DNA from: Luteibacter yeojuensis
Lineage (GTDB): Bacteria; Pseudomonadota; Gammaproteobacteria; Xanthomonadales; Rhodanobacteraceae
Assembly (NCBI RefSeq): GCF_000964085.1
Contig: NZ_JZRB01000010.1
Location: 25,185-89,184, forward strand
DNA: 64,000 nt
Direction of reading: 5' to 3'
In this document: one piece after another, positions 27,153-36,340 of the stretch
Layout of the letters: every line of letters starts with the position of its first letter
Position numbering within the stretch: the stretch's first letter is position 1
The notes under the pieces: generated by a model
Told to the model about the DNA's origin: nothing
Databases searched by the model: none
Seen by the model: only the letters and a program-made list of their open reading frames with translations
Position numbers and translations under genes: made by a program

Positions 27153-27898
27153 AGTACCTGAAGTGGGGGCTGTGCCTGCTGCTGCTCGCCGCCCCGTTCG
27201 CCGCCCTCGCCGCCGAGCCGCAGGGCATCCCGCTGGTGAACGTCCAGCCGGGCGCCAACGGCGGCCAGCAGTGGTCGCTGTCCATCCAGATGCTGGCGCT
27301 GATGACAGCGCTGACGGTCCTCCCGGCCATCTTGCTGATGATGACCTCGTTCACCCGCATCGTCATCGTCCTGGGCTTCCTGCGCCAGGCGCTGGGTACC
27401 AACAGCACGCCGCCGAACCAGGTGATCCTGGGCCTGTCGCTGTTCCTCACGCTGTTCGTCATGAGCCCGGTGCTGAACAAGGCCTACGACGCCGGCCTGA
27501 AGCCCTACATGGACGGCCAGATGAGCGTCCAGGACGCGCTGCCGGCCGCCGCGGCGCCGTTCAAGCATTTCATGCTGGAGCAGACCCGCGAGCCCGACCT
27601 GCAGCTCTTCACCAAGCTGGCCGGTGAGCAGCCGTATGCCGACAAGGAAGCCGTGCCGTACCGCGTGGCCCTGCCGGCCTTCGTCACCAGCGAGCTGAAG
27701 ACCGCGTTCCAGATGGGCTTCCTGCTGTTCATTCCGTTTTTGATCATCGACCTGGTCGTTGCCTCGGTGCTCATGTCCATGGGCATGATGATGGTGTCGC
27801 CCATGATCATCTCGCTGCCGTTCAAGATCATGCTCTTCGTGCTCGTGGACGGCTGGACCTTGCTGCTCGGCACCCTCGCGGGGAGCTTCTTCCAATGA
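27149..27898 (+). CDS. fliP: Flagellar export gate protein FliP
   Basis: 249 residues. Core of the type III export gate in the MS ring. It has a cleavable signal sequence ([20 protein letters not shown]), then membrane helices with [21 protein letters not shown] and [14 protein letters not shown], and the family C-terminus [20 protein letters not shown] plus [20 protein letters not shown]. The start is the ATG overlapping the fliO TGA; a GTG 12 bases upstream is unlikely. Confidence 0.97.
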   Translation: MKYLKWGLCLLLLAAPFAALAAEPQGIPLVNVQPGANGGQQWSLSIQMLALMTALTVLPAILLMMTSFTRIVIVLGFLRQALGTNSTPPNQVILGLSLFLTLFVMSPVLNKAYDAGLKPYMDGQMSVQDALPAAAAPFKHFMLEQTREPDLQLFTKLAGEQPYADKEAVPYRVALPAFVTSELKTAFQMGFLLFIPFLIIDLVVASVLMSMGMMMVSPMIISLPFKIMLFVLVDGWTLLLGTLAGSFFQ

Positions 27899-28164
27899 CG
27901 CCCGAATCGGTCATCGGCTTCGGCCAGCAGGCCCTGCACATCGCCATGCTCATCGGCGCGCCGTTGCTGCTCACCGCCCTGGCGGTGGGCCTCATCATCG
28001 GCATGGTGCAGGCCGCCACCCAGATCAACGAGCAGACCCTCAGCTTCATCCCGAAGCTGATCTGCATGGCCCTGGTGGCCATCATCACCGGCCCGTGGAT
28101 GCTGCGGACCATGGTGGATTTCACCCGCAACCTCATTGAAAACCTGCCCCAGGCGGTGCGTTGA
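27895..28164 (+). CDS. fliQ: Flagellar export gate protein FliQ
   Basis: 89 residues with two membrane helices ([21 protein letters not shown] and [20 protein letters not shown]). Joins FliP and FliR in the export gate. Motif [16 protein letters not shown] is diagnostic. Its ATG overlaps the fliP stop, and its own stop overlaps the fliR start. Confidence 0.97.
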   Translation: MTPESVIGFGQQALHIAMLIGAPLLLTALAVGLIIGMVQAATQINEQTLSFIPKLICMALVAIITGPWMLRTMVDFTRNLIENLPQAVR

Positions 28165-28937
28165 TGCCCCTGGACCTCGGCCAGCTCGAGGGGTGGGTGG
28201 GCAGCGCCTGCTGGGCGCTCGCCCGCATCAGCGGCCTGATGCTGGTGGCGCCCGTGCTGGGCGCCAACACCATCCCCATGCGCATCCGCCTCGGCCTCAC
28301 CGTGCTGCTCACGGTGGTGCTGGCGCCGCTCGCGCCGCTGGACATCCGCCCGCTCTCGGCCGCCGGCGTGGCCACGCTGGCCCAGCAGGTGCTGCTGGGC
28401 GCCGCCGTGGGCTTCGTGCTGAAGCTGGTGTTTGAGGCGGTCTCGTTCGGTGGCCAGTTCGTCTCCCAGGCCATGAGCCTGGGTTTCGCCGAGGTGGTGA
28501 ACCCCGGCGTGGGCGGTACCACGCCCGTGCTCAGCCAGTTCTACACGATGCTGGTCACGCTTATGTTCCTGGCCATGAACGGCCACCTGCAGCTCATCGA
28601 CCTGCTGGCCCAGAGCTTCCGCACGCTGCCCGTGGGGCAGGGTGGCATCGGCGCGGACGGCCTGTGGGGCGTGCTCACGTTCGCCAGCCACCTGTTCGCC
28701 GGCGCGGTGCGCGTGGCGCTGCCGGCCCTCACCGCCGTCCTGGTCGTGAACCTGGGTTTTGGCGCCATCAGCCGCTCCGCGCCGTCGATGAACCTGTTCG
28801 CCGTCGGCTTCCCCATCACGATCTGCCTGGGCATGGTCGCCGTGTGGCTGGCCCTTCGCGGCCTGCCCAGCGCCTTTGATTCGCTCACCACCGACGCCTG
28901 GGAAGCCATGCGCGGGCTCACGGGGGGCACGCCGTGA
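28164..28937 (+). CDS. fliR: Flagellar export gate protein FliR
   Basis: 257 residues, about six membrane helices. Completes the FliPQR gate. The family segments RISGLMLVAPVLGANTIPMR and FVSQAMSLGFAEVVNP are visible. ATG at 28164 overlaps the fliQ TGA; a TTG one codon earlier is ignored. flhB begins at a GTG overlapping its stop. Confidence 0.95.
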   Translation: MPLDLGQLEGWVGSACWALARISGLMLVAPVLGANTIPMRIRLGLTVLLTVVLAPLAPLDIRPLSAAGVATLAQQVLLGAAVGFVLKLVFEAVSFGGQFVSQAMSLGFAEVVNPGVGGTTPVLSQFYTMLVTLMFLAMNGHLQLIDLLAQSFRTLPVGQGGIGADGLWGVLTFASHLFAGAVRVALPALTAVLVVNLGFGAISRSAPSMNLFAVGFPITICLGMVAVWLALRGLPSAFDSLTTDAWEAMRGLTGGTP

Positions 28938-30079
28938 GCGAGGGTGCGGACAAGGAAGACAAAACCGAAGCCCCTAGTGAAAAACGCCTTCGCGAAGCGC
29001 GTGAAAAGGGCGAACTACCACGCTCGCGCGAGCTGTCCACGGCCATCGTGGTGCTCGCCGGCGTGGCCATGCTGCTGGCCTCGCACGAGCAGATGGCCAT
29101 GCACGCGGCCAACATCATGCACGTGGGCCTGCAGTACGGCCGCGACGACCTGTTCGCGGCCGACGGGTTCCGCCGCGCCCTGATGACGGCCCTCATCGAG
29201 GCCCTGCGCATGCTGGCCCCGCTGTTCGCGGTGACCATGGCCGCCTCGGTGGCCGCCCCGGCGCTCATGGGCGGCCTCAATTTTTCGTTCCAGGCGCTGG
29301 CGCCCAAGTTCGACCGCCTGAACCCGGTGCAGGGTTTCTCCCGCCTGGTGTCGAAAAACGGCCTGGTGGAACTGGGCAAGTCCCTGCTCAAGCTGGCCTT
29401 CATCGGCGGCGCGCTGGCCTGGTACCTGCGCAAGAGCACCTCGGAGATGTACGCCGTGGGCTCGGGCCCCGTGAAGGAGGGCATCGCCCACGCGTTTGGC
29501 CTGTTCGGCAGCGCCTCGCTCATCTTCGCCTGCGCCCTGGCCGCCATCGGCCTCATCGACGCGCCGTGGCAGAAGTACAGCTTCACCTCGAAGATGAAGA
29601 TGACCAAGCAGGAAGTGAAGGACGAGCACAAGGAGAACGAGGGCTCGCCGGAGCTGAAGTCAAAAATCCGCCAGATGCAGCACCAGATGGCCCGGCGCCG
29701 CATGATGGAGGACGTGCCCACGGCCGACGTCATCATCGCCAACCCGACGCACTTCTCGGTCGCCCTCAAGTACGACGAAAACCGCATGGGAGCGCCCCGC
29801 GTGGTGGCCAAGGGCATGGATGTCATCGCCCTGCAGATACGGCAGATCGGCTCCGATGCGAAGGTTCCGGTCGTGGAAGCGGCCCCGTTGGCACGAGCCT
29901 TGTATCACACGACGGAAATCGGACGCGAAATCCCCTCGGCCCTGTACGTGGCCGTGGCCCAGATCCTGGCCTACGTGTTCCGTTTGAAGCAGGCGATCGC
30001 CACCGGCGACCTCCCGCCCGACATGCCCCAGCAGGACATCGATCCGGAGCTGATGGGCCCATACCGCATGGACAAGTGA
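28934..30079 (+). CDS. flhB: Export specificity switch protein FlhB
   Basis: 381 residues, GTG start. Four membrane helices, then a cytoplasmic domain that self-cleaves within NPTH (Asn270-Pro271) to change export from rod/hook to filament proteins; the motif is intact (IIANPTHFSVALKY). The N-terminus KTEAPSEKRLREAREKGELPRS is canonical. Last gene of the fliN operon, five bases before flhA. Confidence 0.97.
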   Translation: MSEGADKEDKTEAPSEKRLREAREKGELPRSRELSTAIVVLAGVAMLLASHEQMAMHAANIMHVGLQYGRDDLFAADGFRRALMTALIEALRMLAPLFAVTMAASVAAPALMGGLNFSFQALAPKFDRLNPVQGFSRLVSKNGLVELGKSLLKLAFIGGALAWYLRKSTSEMYAVGSGPVKEGIAHAFGLFGSASLIFACALAAIGLIDAPWQKYSFTSKMKMTKQEVKDEHKENEGSPELKSKIRQMQHQMARRRMMEDVPTADVIIANPTHFSVALKYDENRMGAPRVVAKGMDVIALQIRQIGSDAKVPVVEAAPLARALYHTTEIGREIPSALYVAVAQILAYVFRLKQAIATGDLPPDMPQQDIDPELMGPYRMDK

Positions 30080-30084
30080 CTTAG

Positions 30085-32196
30085 ATGGCAGCTTCCTCCA
30101 CGACCTTGATGGGCACGTTCAGGCAGATCGGCCGCCGCGGCGTCGCGGCGCCGGTGGCCATGCTGATCATGCTCGGCATGATGATGCTGCCGCTGCCGCC
30201 GTTCCTGCTCGACCTGCTGTTCACGTTCAACATCGCGCTGTCGCTGGTGATCCTGCTGGCCACCATGTACGTCATGCGCCCGCTCGAGCTGGCCTCGTTC
30301 CCCACGGTGGTGCTCTTCGCCACCCTGCTGCGCCTGGCCCTGAACATCGCTTCCACCCGCGTGGTGCTGCTGCACGGCCACAACGGCCCGGGCGCGGCCG
30401 GCCACGTCATCGAGGCGTTCGCCGAGTTCGTCATCGGCGGCAACTTCGCCGTCGGCTTCGTGGTGTTCGCCATCCTCACCATCATTAACTTCGTGGTGGT
30501 GACCAAGGGCGCCACCCGCGTGTCGGAAGTGACCGCCCGCTTCACCCTCGACGCCATGCCCGGCAAGCAGATGGCCATCGACGCCGACCTCAACGCCGGC
30601 CTGCTCACCCAGGAACAGGCGCGCGAGCGCCGCCAGGAAGTGCGCGAGGAAGCCGACTTCTACGGCTCGATGGACGGTGCCTCGAAGTTCGTCCGCGGCG
30701 ATGCCACCGCCGGCATCCTCATCCTCGTCATCAACATGCTCGGTGGCTTCTTCATCGGCATGTTCCAGCACGGCCTCTCGGCCGGCGAAGCCGCCCGCAC
30801 CTACACGCTGCTGACCATCGGCGACGGCCTCGTCGCCCAGGTGCCGGGCCTCATGCTCTCCATCGCCACCGCGGTCATCGTCACCCGCGTGTCGAAGTCG
30901 CAGGAGATGGGCAAGCAGGTGTTCGGCCAGCTGTTCGGCCAGCCCAAGGCGCTGGGCGTGGCCGCGGCGGTCATCGGCACCATGGGCCTCATCCCGGGCA
31001 TGCCGAACATCCCGTTCCTGCTGCTCGCGGCGCTGGCGGGCTTCGGCGCCTACAAGATGCACCTGCGCCAGCAGGCCCCGGCCGCCGCCGCCGGCACCCC
31101 GGGCGCGCCGGGCACCGAGCTTGCGCCCATGGATGCCGCGCCGCCGGCCGAGCGCCTGGAACTGTCGTGGGAAGACGTGGCCCAGGTGGATACGATCGGC
31201 CTTGAGGTGGGTTACCGCCTCATCCCGCTGGTGGACAAGGCGCAGGGCGGCGAGCTCATGGCGCGCATCAAGTCGGTGCGCCGCAAGCTGTCGCAGGAGC
31301 TGGGCTTCCTGGTGCCGTCAGTGCACATCCGCGACAACCTCGACCTGGCCCCGCACGGTTACCGCATCTCGCTCATGGGCGTGCCCATGGGCGAGGCCGA
31401 GATCCACACCGAGCGAATGCTCGCGATCGACCCGGGCCGCGTGCACGGCACCATCAACGGCATCGCCACCCGCGACCCGGCGTTCGGGCTCGACGCGGTG
31501 TGGATCGAGCCGGGCCTGCGCGAGCACGCGCAGACCCTGGGCTACACCGTGGTCGACCCGGCCACCGTCATCGCCACGCACCTGTCGCACATCCTGCAGA
31601 ACCACGCCCACGAGCTCATCGGCCACCAGGACGTGCAGCAGCTGCTCGACCGCCTGGCCCAGCAGACGCCGAAGCTGGTGGAAGACCTGGTGCCGAAGCG
31701 CCTGTCGCTGGGCGCCGTGGTCAAGGTGTTGCAGAACCTGCTCGCCGAGCGCGTGCCCATCCGCAACTTCCGCGGCATCGTCGAATCGTTGGCGGAGCAC
31801 GCGGGCCAGAGCCAGGATCCCGGCGTCCTCGCCGCCGCCGTGCGCGTCACGCTCGGCCGCCAGATCGTGCAGGAGATCGCCGGCCTGGGTACCGAGGTGC
31901 CTGTCATTACTTTGGCACCCGAACTGGAACAGATCTTGCTCCAGTCCCTGCAAGGCGGTGGTCCCGCCGGCGCGGCCGTCGAGCCGGGCCTGGCGGACCG
32001 CCTGCAGAAAAGCGTCGCCGATGCGGCGCGCCGCCAGGAAGCGGCCGGCGAACCCGCCGTCCTCCTCGTCTCGCCGGCGCTTCGTCCGTGGTTGTCGCGC
32101 TTCACGCGGCATGTGGCCCAAAACCTGCATGTACTTGCGTACAACGAAGTCCCGGATAACCGCCGCGTCAAGTTGGTGACGGCGCTGGGGCGATAA
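30085..32196 (+). CDS. flhA: Flagellar export gate protein FlhA
   Basis: 703 residues, typical. Forms the nonameric export ring and the proton-coupled gate. The N-terminal part has about eight membrane helices; the FHIPEP-type loop is FTLDAMPGKQMAIDADLNAG (about 153-172). The cytoplasmic domain (about 350-703) docks chaperone-substrate complexes. It follows flhB by five bases and precedes flhF by 25. Confidence 0.97.
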   Translation: MAASSTTLMGTFRQIGRRGVAAPVAMLIMLGMMMLPLPPFLLDLLFTFNIALSLVILLATMYVMRPLELASFPTVVLFATLLRLALNIASTRVVLLHGHNGPGAAGHVIEAFAEFVIGGNFAVGFVVFAILTIINFVVVTKGATRVSEVTARFTLDAMPGKQMAIDADLNAGLLTQEQARERRQEVREEADFYGSMDGASKFVRGDATAGILILVINMLGGFFIGMFQHGLSAGEAARTYTLLTIGDGLVAQVPGLMLSIATAVIVTRVSKSQEMGKQVFGQLFGQPKALGVAAAVIGTMGLIPGMPNIPFLLLAALAGFGAYKMHLRQQAPAAAAGTPGAPGTELAPMDAAPPAERLELSWEDVAQVDTIGLEVGYRLIPLVDKAQGGELMARIKSVRRKLSQELGFLVPSVHIRDNLDLAPHGYRISLMGVPMGEAEIHTERMLAIDPGRVHGTINGIATRDPAFGLDAVWIEPGLREHAQTLGYTVVDPATVIATHLSHILQNHAHELIGHQDVQQLLDRLAQQTPKLVEDLVPKRLSLGAVVKVLQNLLAERVPIRNFRGIVESLAEHAGQSQDPGVLAAAVRVTLGRQIVQEIAGLGTEVPVITLAPELEQILLQSLQGGGPAGAAVEPGLADRLQKSVADAARRQEAAGEPAVLLVSPALRPWLSRFTRHVAQNLHVLAYNEVPDNRRVKLVTALGR

Positions 32197-32221
32197 GGCT
32201 TAGAAGGACAGGATCGATCAC

Positions 32222-33574
32222 ATGAAAATCAAACGATTCGTAGCACCCGACATGCGCCAGGCCATGCGCCAGGTCCGCGATGAGCAGGGTCCGGATGCCG
32301 TGATCCTGTCCACGCGCCGCATGGACGATGGCATCGAGATCATCGCCGCGCTGGATTACGACGAGGCCCTGGTGCGCGAAGCCGGCTTCGCCTACGAGCC
32401 GCCGGCCGCCGAAGAGAAGATCGAACCGATCCGCGCCACCCGTGGCAACCGCGAGGCCGAGCGCGCCGCGCGCGTCGACCAGGCCCGCCTGGCCACCGCC
32501 GCCGCCGTCGAGCGCGCCACGAAAGCCGCGCCGGCCAACCCGAACGCGCCGCAGCGCCAGTCGTCCGCCGCGCTGGCCGCCAGCGTCGCCGACGTGGTCC
32601 GTGCCGCCACGGTCAACGCCGCGCCGGCGCAGAACGATACCGCCGTGAACGGCATGCGCGCCGAGATCAACAACCTGCGCGAGATGCTGGAAGTGCAGCT
32701 CTCCGCGCTGGCCTGGAACCAGATGGACCGCGAGCAGCCGCTGCGCGCACGCGTCCTGCGTGAAATGACCCGCCTCGGCATCGATGGCGACGTGGCCCGC
32801 GCGCTGTGCGCCGAGCTGCCCGAGAACATGACCGCGGAGCAGGCGCGTTACCTGCCCCTGGGCATCCTCTCGCGCAATATCCGCACCAGCGGCCGCAACT
32901 TCGATACCGTGGGCGGTGGCGTCACCGCGTTCGTCGGCACCACCGGCGTGGGCAAGACCACCTCCATCGCCAAGCTCGCCGCCCGCGCGGTGCTGCGCCA
33001 CGGTGCCGCCAACGTCGCGCTCATCAGCGCCGACCAGTACCGGATCGGTGCCGGCGCGCAGCTCGAGCATTACGGCCGCCTGCTGGGCGTGCGTGTCTAC
33101 AGCGCCCACGACGCGCAGACGCTGCGCAACGCGCTGATCCAGCTGCGTGGCAAGCACACCGTGCTGATCGATACCGCCGGCCTGGCCGGCAACGACCCGA
33201 AGCTGCAGCAGCAGTTCGAGACGCTGCGCGCCATGGCCGATGTCCGCGTTTGCCTGGTGCTGGCCGCCAACGCGCAGGCCCAGGCCATCGACAACGCCCT
33301 GCGTGCCTACGCACCGCTGAAGCCGCAGAGCGCCATCCTTACCAAGCTCGACGAGACGCCGCTGCTCGGTGGCGCCCTGTCGGCCCTGATCCGGCATGGC
33401 ATGCCGCTCGACTACACCACGGATGGCCAGCGCGTGCCCGAGGACATCGCCTCCGCCGACGCGCGCAAGCTGGTCTGCCTGGCAGCCCAGATGCTCAAAC
33501 AGCGTAACGACGAACCGGATGACGCCATACTTGCCGATCGCTTCGGCTTCGCGTCCTCCCCGGCCATGGCCTGA
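32222..33574 (+). CDS. flhF: Polar flagellar placement GTPase FlhF
   Basis: 450 residues. SRP-family GTPase that recruits the first basal-body parts to the pole. It opens with MKIKRFVAPDMRQAMRQVRD, has a variable basic/Ala-rich B region (about 60-150), an N domain, and a G domain with P-loop GTTGVGKTTSIAKLAAR (about 240-256), SADQYRIGA, DTAGLAGND and TKLDET. Weak GGACAGG Shine-Dalgarno. Works with FlhG, the next gene. Confidence 0.96.
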   Translation: MKIKRFVAPDMRQAMRQVRDEQGPDAVILSTRRMDDGIEIIAALDYDEALVREAGFAYEPPAAEEKIEPIRATRGNREAERAARVDQARLATAAAVERATKAAPANPNAPQRQSSAALAASVADVVRAATVNAAPAQNDTAVNGMRAEINNLREMLEVQLSALAWNQMDREQPLRARVLREMTRLGIDGDVARALCAELPENMTAEQARYLPLGILSRNIRTSGRNFDTVGGGVTAFVGTTGVGKTTSIAKLAARAVLRHGAANVALISADQYRIGAGAQLEHYGRLLGVRVYSAHDAQTLRNALIQLRGKHTVLIDTAGLAGNDPKLQQQFETLRAMADVRVCLVLAANAQAQAIDNALRAYAPLKPQSAILTKLDETPLLGGALSALIRHGMPLDYTTDGQRVPEDIASADARKLVCLAAQMLKQRNDEPDDAILADRFGFASSPAMA

Positions 33575-33586
33575 TACCCGACACCG

Positions 33587-34522
33587 ATGACGACCGTGAA
33601 CCTGGCAACCGCATCCTCGAACTCTTCCCGGGCAGTAAATTCCTTCATGACCACACATGTCGACAACACGCAGGCCGCTGGGCTCAACTGGCTCGCCGAC
33701 CGCCGCCCCACCCGCAGCATCGCGATCGCGGGCGGCAAGGGTGGCGTGGGCAAGACGACGGTGGCCGTGAACCTTGGCATGGCGCTCGCCATGGGCGGCC
33801 GTGATGTCCTCATCCTCGATGCCGACCTGGGCATGGCGAACATCGACGTGCTGCTGGGCCTGCAGCCGCAACGCCACCTGGGCCACATGCTCGAAGGCAG
33901 CTGCCGCATCGAGGACCTGGTGCTCGAGGCGCAGCACGGGCTGAAGGTCATCCCGGCCACCTCCGGCACGCGCCGCATGGCCCAGCTGCCCAACATCGAG
34001 CATGCCGCGGTCATCCGCGCGTTCGACGAGTACCCGCTGGCCCCCGAATACCTGCTCGTCGACACCGCCGCCGGCATTTCCGACAGCGTGTCGATGTTCG
34101 CCGCGGCATCCGATGAAGTGGTCATCGTGGTCTGCGACGAGCCGGCCTCGCTCACCGACGCATACGCGCTCATCAAGGTGCTGTCGCGTGAGTTCGCGGT
34201 GAGCCGCTTCCGCATCGTGGCCAACATGGTCCGCCATGCGCAGGAGGGCCGCCAGCTGTTTGAAAAGCTTTCCCGGGTGGCTACCCGCTTCCTGGATGTG
34301 TCGCTCGATTTCATGGGCATGGTGCCGCACGACGAGTACCTGCGCCAGGCGATCCGCCGCCAGTCGGCGGTGGTCGATGCCTGGCCCAGCAGCCGTTCGG
34401 CGGTGGGATTCAAGAATCTGGCCAGGTCGGTCGATACATGGGGTGAACCCGAACCTCGTGGCCAGGGTCGCATCGGCTTTTTCGCCGGCCGCGACCACGT
34501 GGGGGGAGGGCTGCCGTTGTGA
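33587..34522 (+). CDS. flhG: Flagellar number regulator FlhG (FleN), MinD-type ATPase
   Basis: 311 residues from the first ATG; an ATG at 33647 gives 291, closer to known FleN lengths, and neither has a good Shine-Dalgarno. It restricts flagellar number and restrains FleQ. Deviant Walker A GGKGGVGKTTVAVN, DADLGMANIDVLLGL and VDTAAGISDSVSMF are intact. Before the P-loop, TQAAGLNWL resembles the FlhF-activating DQAxxLR motif but with Thr for Asp and Asn for Arg. It overlaps fliA by four bases. Confidence 0.95.
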   Translation: MTTVNLATASSNSSRAVNSFMTTHVDNTQAAGLNWLADRRPTRSIAIAGGKGGVGKTTVAVNLGMALAMGGRDVLILDADLGMANIDVLLGLQPQRHLGHMLEGSCRIEDLVLEAQHGLKVIPATSGTRRMAQLPNIEHAAVIRAFDEYPLAPEYLLVDTAAGISDSVSMFAAASDEVVIVVCDEPASLTDAYALIKVLSREFAVSRFRIVANMVRHAQEGRQLFEKLSRVATRFLDVSLDFMGMVPHDEYLRQAIRRQSAVVDAWPSSRSAVGFKNLARSVDTWGEPEPRGQGRIGFFAGRDHVGGGLPL

Positions 34523-35250
34523 GCGTCGCGAGCGAATACCTTGAAATCACTAAGGTTCCGGCCGATCAACTGGTGAAAACGCATGCGCCGCTGGTGCGCC
34601 GGATCGCCTATCACCTGATGGGCCGCCTGCCGCCCAGCGTCGATGCGAACGACTTGATGCAGGCCGGCATGATTGGCCTGCTCGAGGCGGCAAGGAACTA
34701 CTCGCCGACGCGCGCGGCCAGCTTCGAAACCTATGCGGGCATCCGCATTCGTGGCGCCATGCTGGATGAACTGCGCAAGACGGACTGGACCCCGCGCAGC
34801 GTCCACAGGAAATTGCGCGAGGTGGCGGAAGTAACAAGGCAGATCGAGAACGAAACAGGTGGCGATGCCGGCGACGTGGAAGTGATGAAGCGTCTTGGCA
34901 TCGATGCCATGGAGTACAACCAGATCCTGGCCGACGCGGCGAGCGCGCGGTTGCTGAGCCTCACGGCGCCCGAAGGCGACGAGGGTTCCGCGATCGACGT
35001 GGCCGACCCGGACGCCGCGGGCCCCGATGGCCTGTTCGAGCAGGCCGGCATGCGCGGCGCGCTTGCCGAGTCCATCGACGGCCTGCCGGAGCGCGAAAAG
35101 CTGGTGATGTCGCTGTACTACGATGAAGAACTCAACCTGAAGGAAATCGGTGCGGTGCTGGGTGTGAGCGAATCGCGCGTGTGCCAGATCCATGGCCAGG
35201 CCCTGATCCGCCTCCGTGCGCGCATGTCGGGTTGGAAAGACAAACACTAA
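34519..35250 (+). CDS. fliA: Flagellar sigma factor FliA (sigma-28)
   Basis: 243 residues, GTG start overlapping flhG. Directs RNA polymerase to late flagellar genes; the fliC promoter at 11346 fits it. Region 2 shows DLMQAGMIGLLEAARNY and FETYAGIRIRGAMLDELRK; region 4 ends in KEIGAVLGVSESRVCQIHGQ. The anti-sigma FlgM gene is not in the window. Confidence 0.96.
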   Translation: MSVASEYLEITKVPADQLVKTHAPLVRRIAYHLMGRLPPSVDANDLMQAGMIGLLEAARNYSPTRAASFETYAGIRIRGAMLDELRKTDWTPRSVHRKLREVAEVTRQIENETGGDAGDVEVMKRLGIDAMEYNQILADAASARLLSLTAPEGDEGSAIDVADPDAAGPDGLFEQAGMRGALAESIDGLPEREKLVMSLYYDEELNLKEIGAVLGVSESRVCQIHGQALIRLRARMSGWKDKH

Positions 35251-35274
35251 AGTTTCGCGGCAGTAAGGCGGAGA
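35248..35274 (+). promoter_or_regulatory. Possible sigma-28 promoter before cheY (weak -10)
   Basis: TAAAGTTT is a perfect sigma-28 -35 box starting at the fliA stop codon, but the element 11 bases further on (GGCGGAGA) matches GCCGATAA at only four of eight positions. It may be fortuitous; if real the cheY leader would be nearly absent. Confidence 0.25.
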
Positions 35275-35280
35275 GACGTT

Positions 35281-35682
35281 TTGGACAAGAACATGAAGAT
35301 CCTCGTGGTGGACGATTTCTCCACCATGCGGCGTATCGTCCGCAACCTGCTGGTTGAGCTGGGTTTCACCAACACGCTCATCCAGGAGGCCGAAGACGGC
35401 AACGCGGCCCTGGCGCTGCTGCGCTCGCAGCCCATCGACCTGGTCGTCACCGACTGGAACATGCCGAACATGACCGGCATCGACCTGCTGCGTGCCATCC
35501 GCGCCGATGCCGCGCTGAAGAAGCTGCCGGTGCTCATGGTCACCGCGGAGAACAACCGCGACCAGATCATCGCCGCCGCGCAGAGCGGTGTGAACGGCTA
35601 CGTCGTGAAGCCGTTCACGGCCGTCACGCTGAAGGAAAAACTCGACAAGATCTTCGAACGACTCGCCGCGGCCGCGGGCTAA
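35281..35682 (+). CDS. cheY: Chemotaxis response regulator CheY
   Basis: 133 residues from a TTG preceded by GGAG at 8-base spacing; this start aligns with the CheY N-terminus, whereas the ATG at 35293 would trim it to MKILVVDDF. Single receiver domain: Asp11/Asp12, phospho-acceptor Asp58 in TDWNMPNM, Thr in MVTAEN and Lys in VVKPFTA. Phosphorylated by CheA, it binds FliM and changes motor rotation; CheZ downstream dephosphorylates it. Confidence 0.96.
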   Translation: MDKNMKILVVDDFSTMRRIVRNLLVELGFTNTLIQEAEDGNAALALLRSQPIDLVVTDWNMPNMTGIDLLRAIRADAALKKLPVLMVTAENNRDQIIAAAQSGVNGYVVKPFTAVTLKEKLDKIFERLAAAAG

Positions 35683-35692
35683 GGGACTGACC

Positions 35693-36334
35693 ATGAACAC
35701 CACGATTTCCTCTGGCCAGGACGTCGCGCCCGAGCTGCGCGAGCTGCTCGACGCCGACGACAACGCCGCGTTCGAACAAGCGCTCGACCGCCTCATCCGC
35801 AGCCGCGAACAGCACCTGTTCCTGGCGCTGGGCCACCTCGCGCGCGACCTGCACGAATCCGCCCGCCGTCTCTCGGCCGATTTCTCGGACGAGGGCCTGC
35901 CGGGCACCATGAGCGACGCGCGCACGCACCTGCGCGACGTGCTCGAGATGAGCGCCACCGCGGCGCATCGCACGCTCGATTTCAGCGAGAAGCTGCGCCC
36001 GCAGGCGCAGTCGCTCGCGAAGCAGGCCGATGAACTGCTCGTGCTCGACCACGCCGACCCCACCTTCGCCGCCAACGCCACGTCGCTGGCCGTGCGCGTC
36101 GGTGATTTCGCGCAGAACTGCGACATCGGCCTCGGCGAGATGGTCGAGGCCCAGTCGTGGCAGGATCTCTCCGGCCAGCGCGTCGCCAAGGTCGAGGCCT
36201 TCATGGCCAAGGTCGAATCCTCGCTGGTCGAGCTGGTGCGCCTCACCGGTTCGCTCGCGGGCGCCAACACGCCGGCCGCGGACAAGGTCAGCCAGGACGA
36301 AGTGGATCGGCTCCTCAGCGAATTCGGCTTCTAA
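35693..36334 (+). CDS. cheZ: CheY-P phosphatase CheZ
   Basis: 213 residues, long helical hairpin. The catalytic region is DIGLGEMVEAQSWQDLSGQR (about 144-163), with the conserved Gln acting in hydrolysis. The C-terminal peptide QDEVDRLLSEFGF (end of protein) is the CheY-docking tail and resembles the FliM N-terminus. It lies 10 bases after cheY and six before cheA. Confidence 0.96.
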   Translation: MNTTISSGQDVAPELRELLDADDNAAFEQALDRLIRSREQHLFLALGHLARDLHESARRLSADFSDEGLPGTMSDARTHLRDVLEMSATAAHRTLDFSEKLRPQAQSLAKQADELLVLDHADPTFAANATSLAVRVGDFAQNCDIGLGEMVEAQSWQDLSGQRVAKVEAFMAKVESSLVELVRLTGSLAGANTPAADKVSQDEVDRLLSEFGF

Positions 36335-36340
36335 CCCGCC

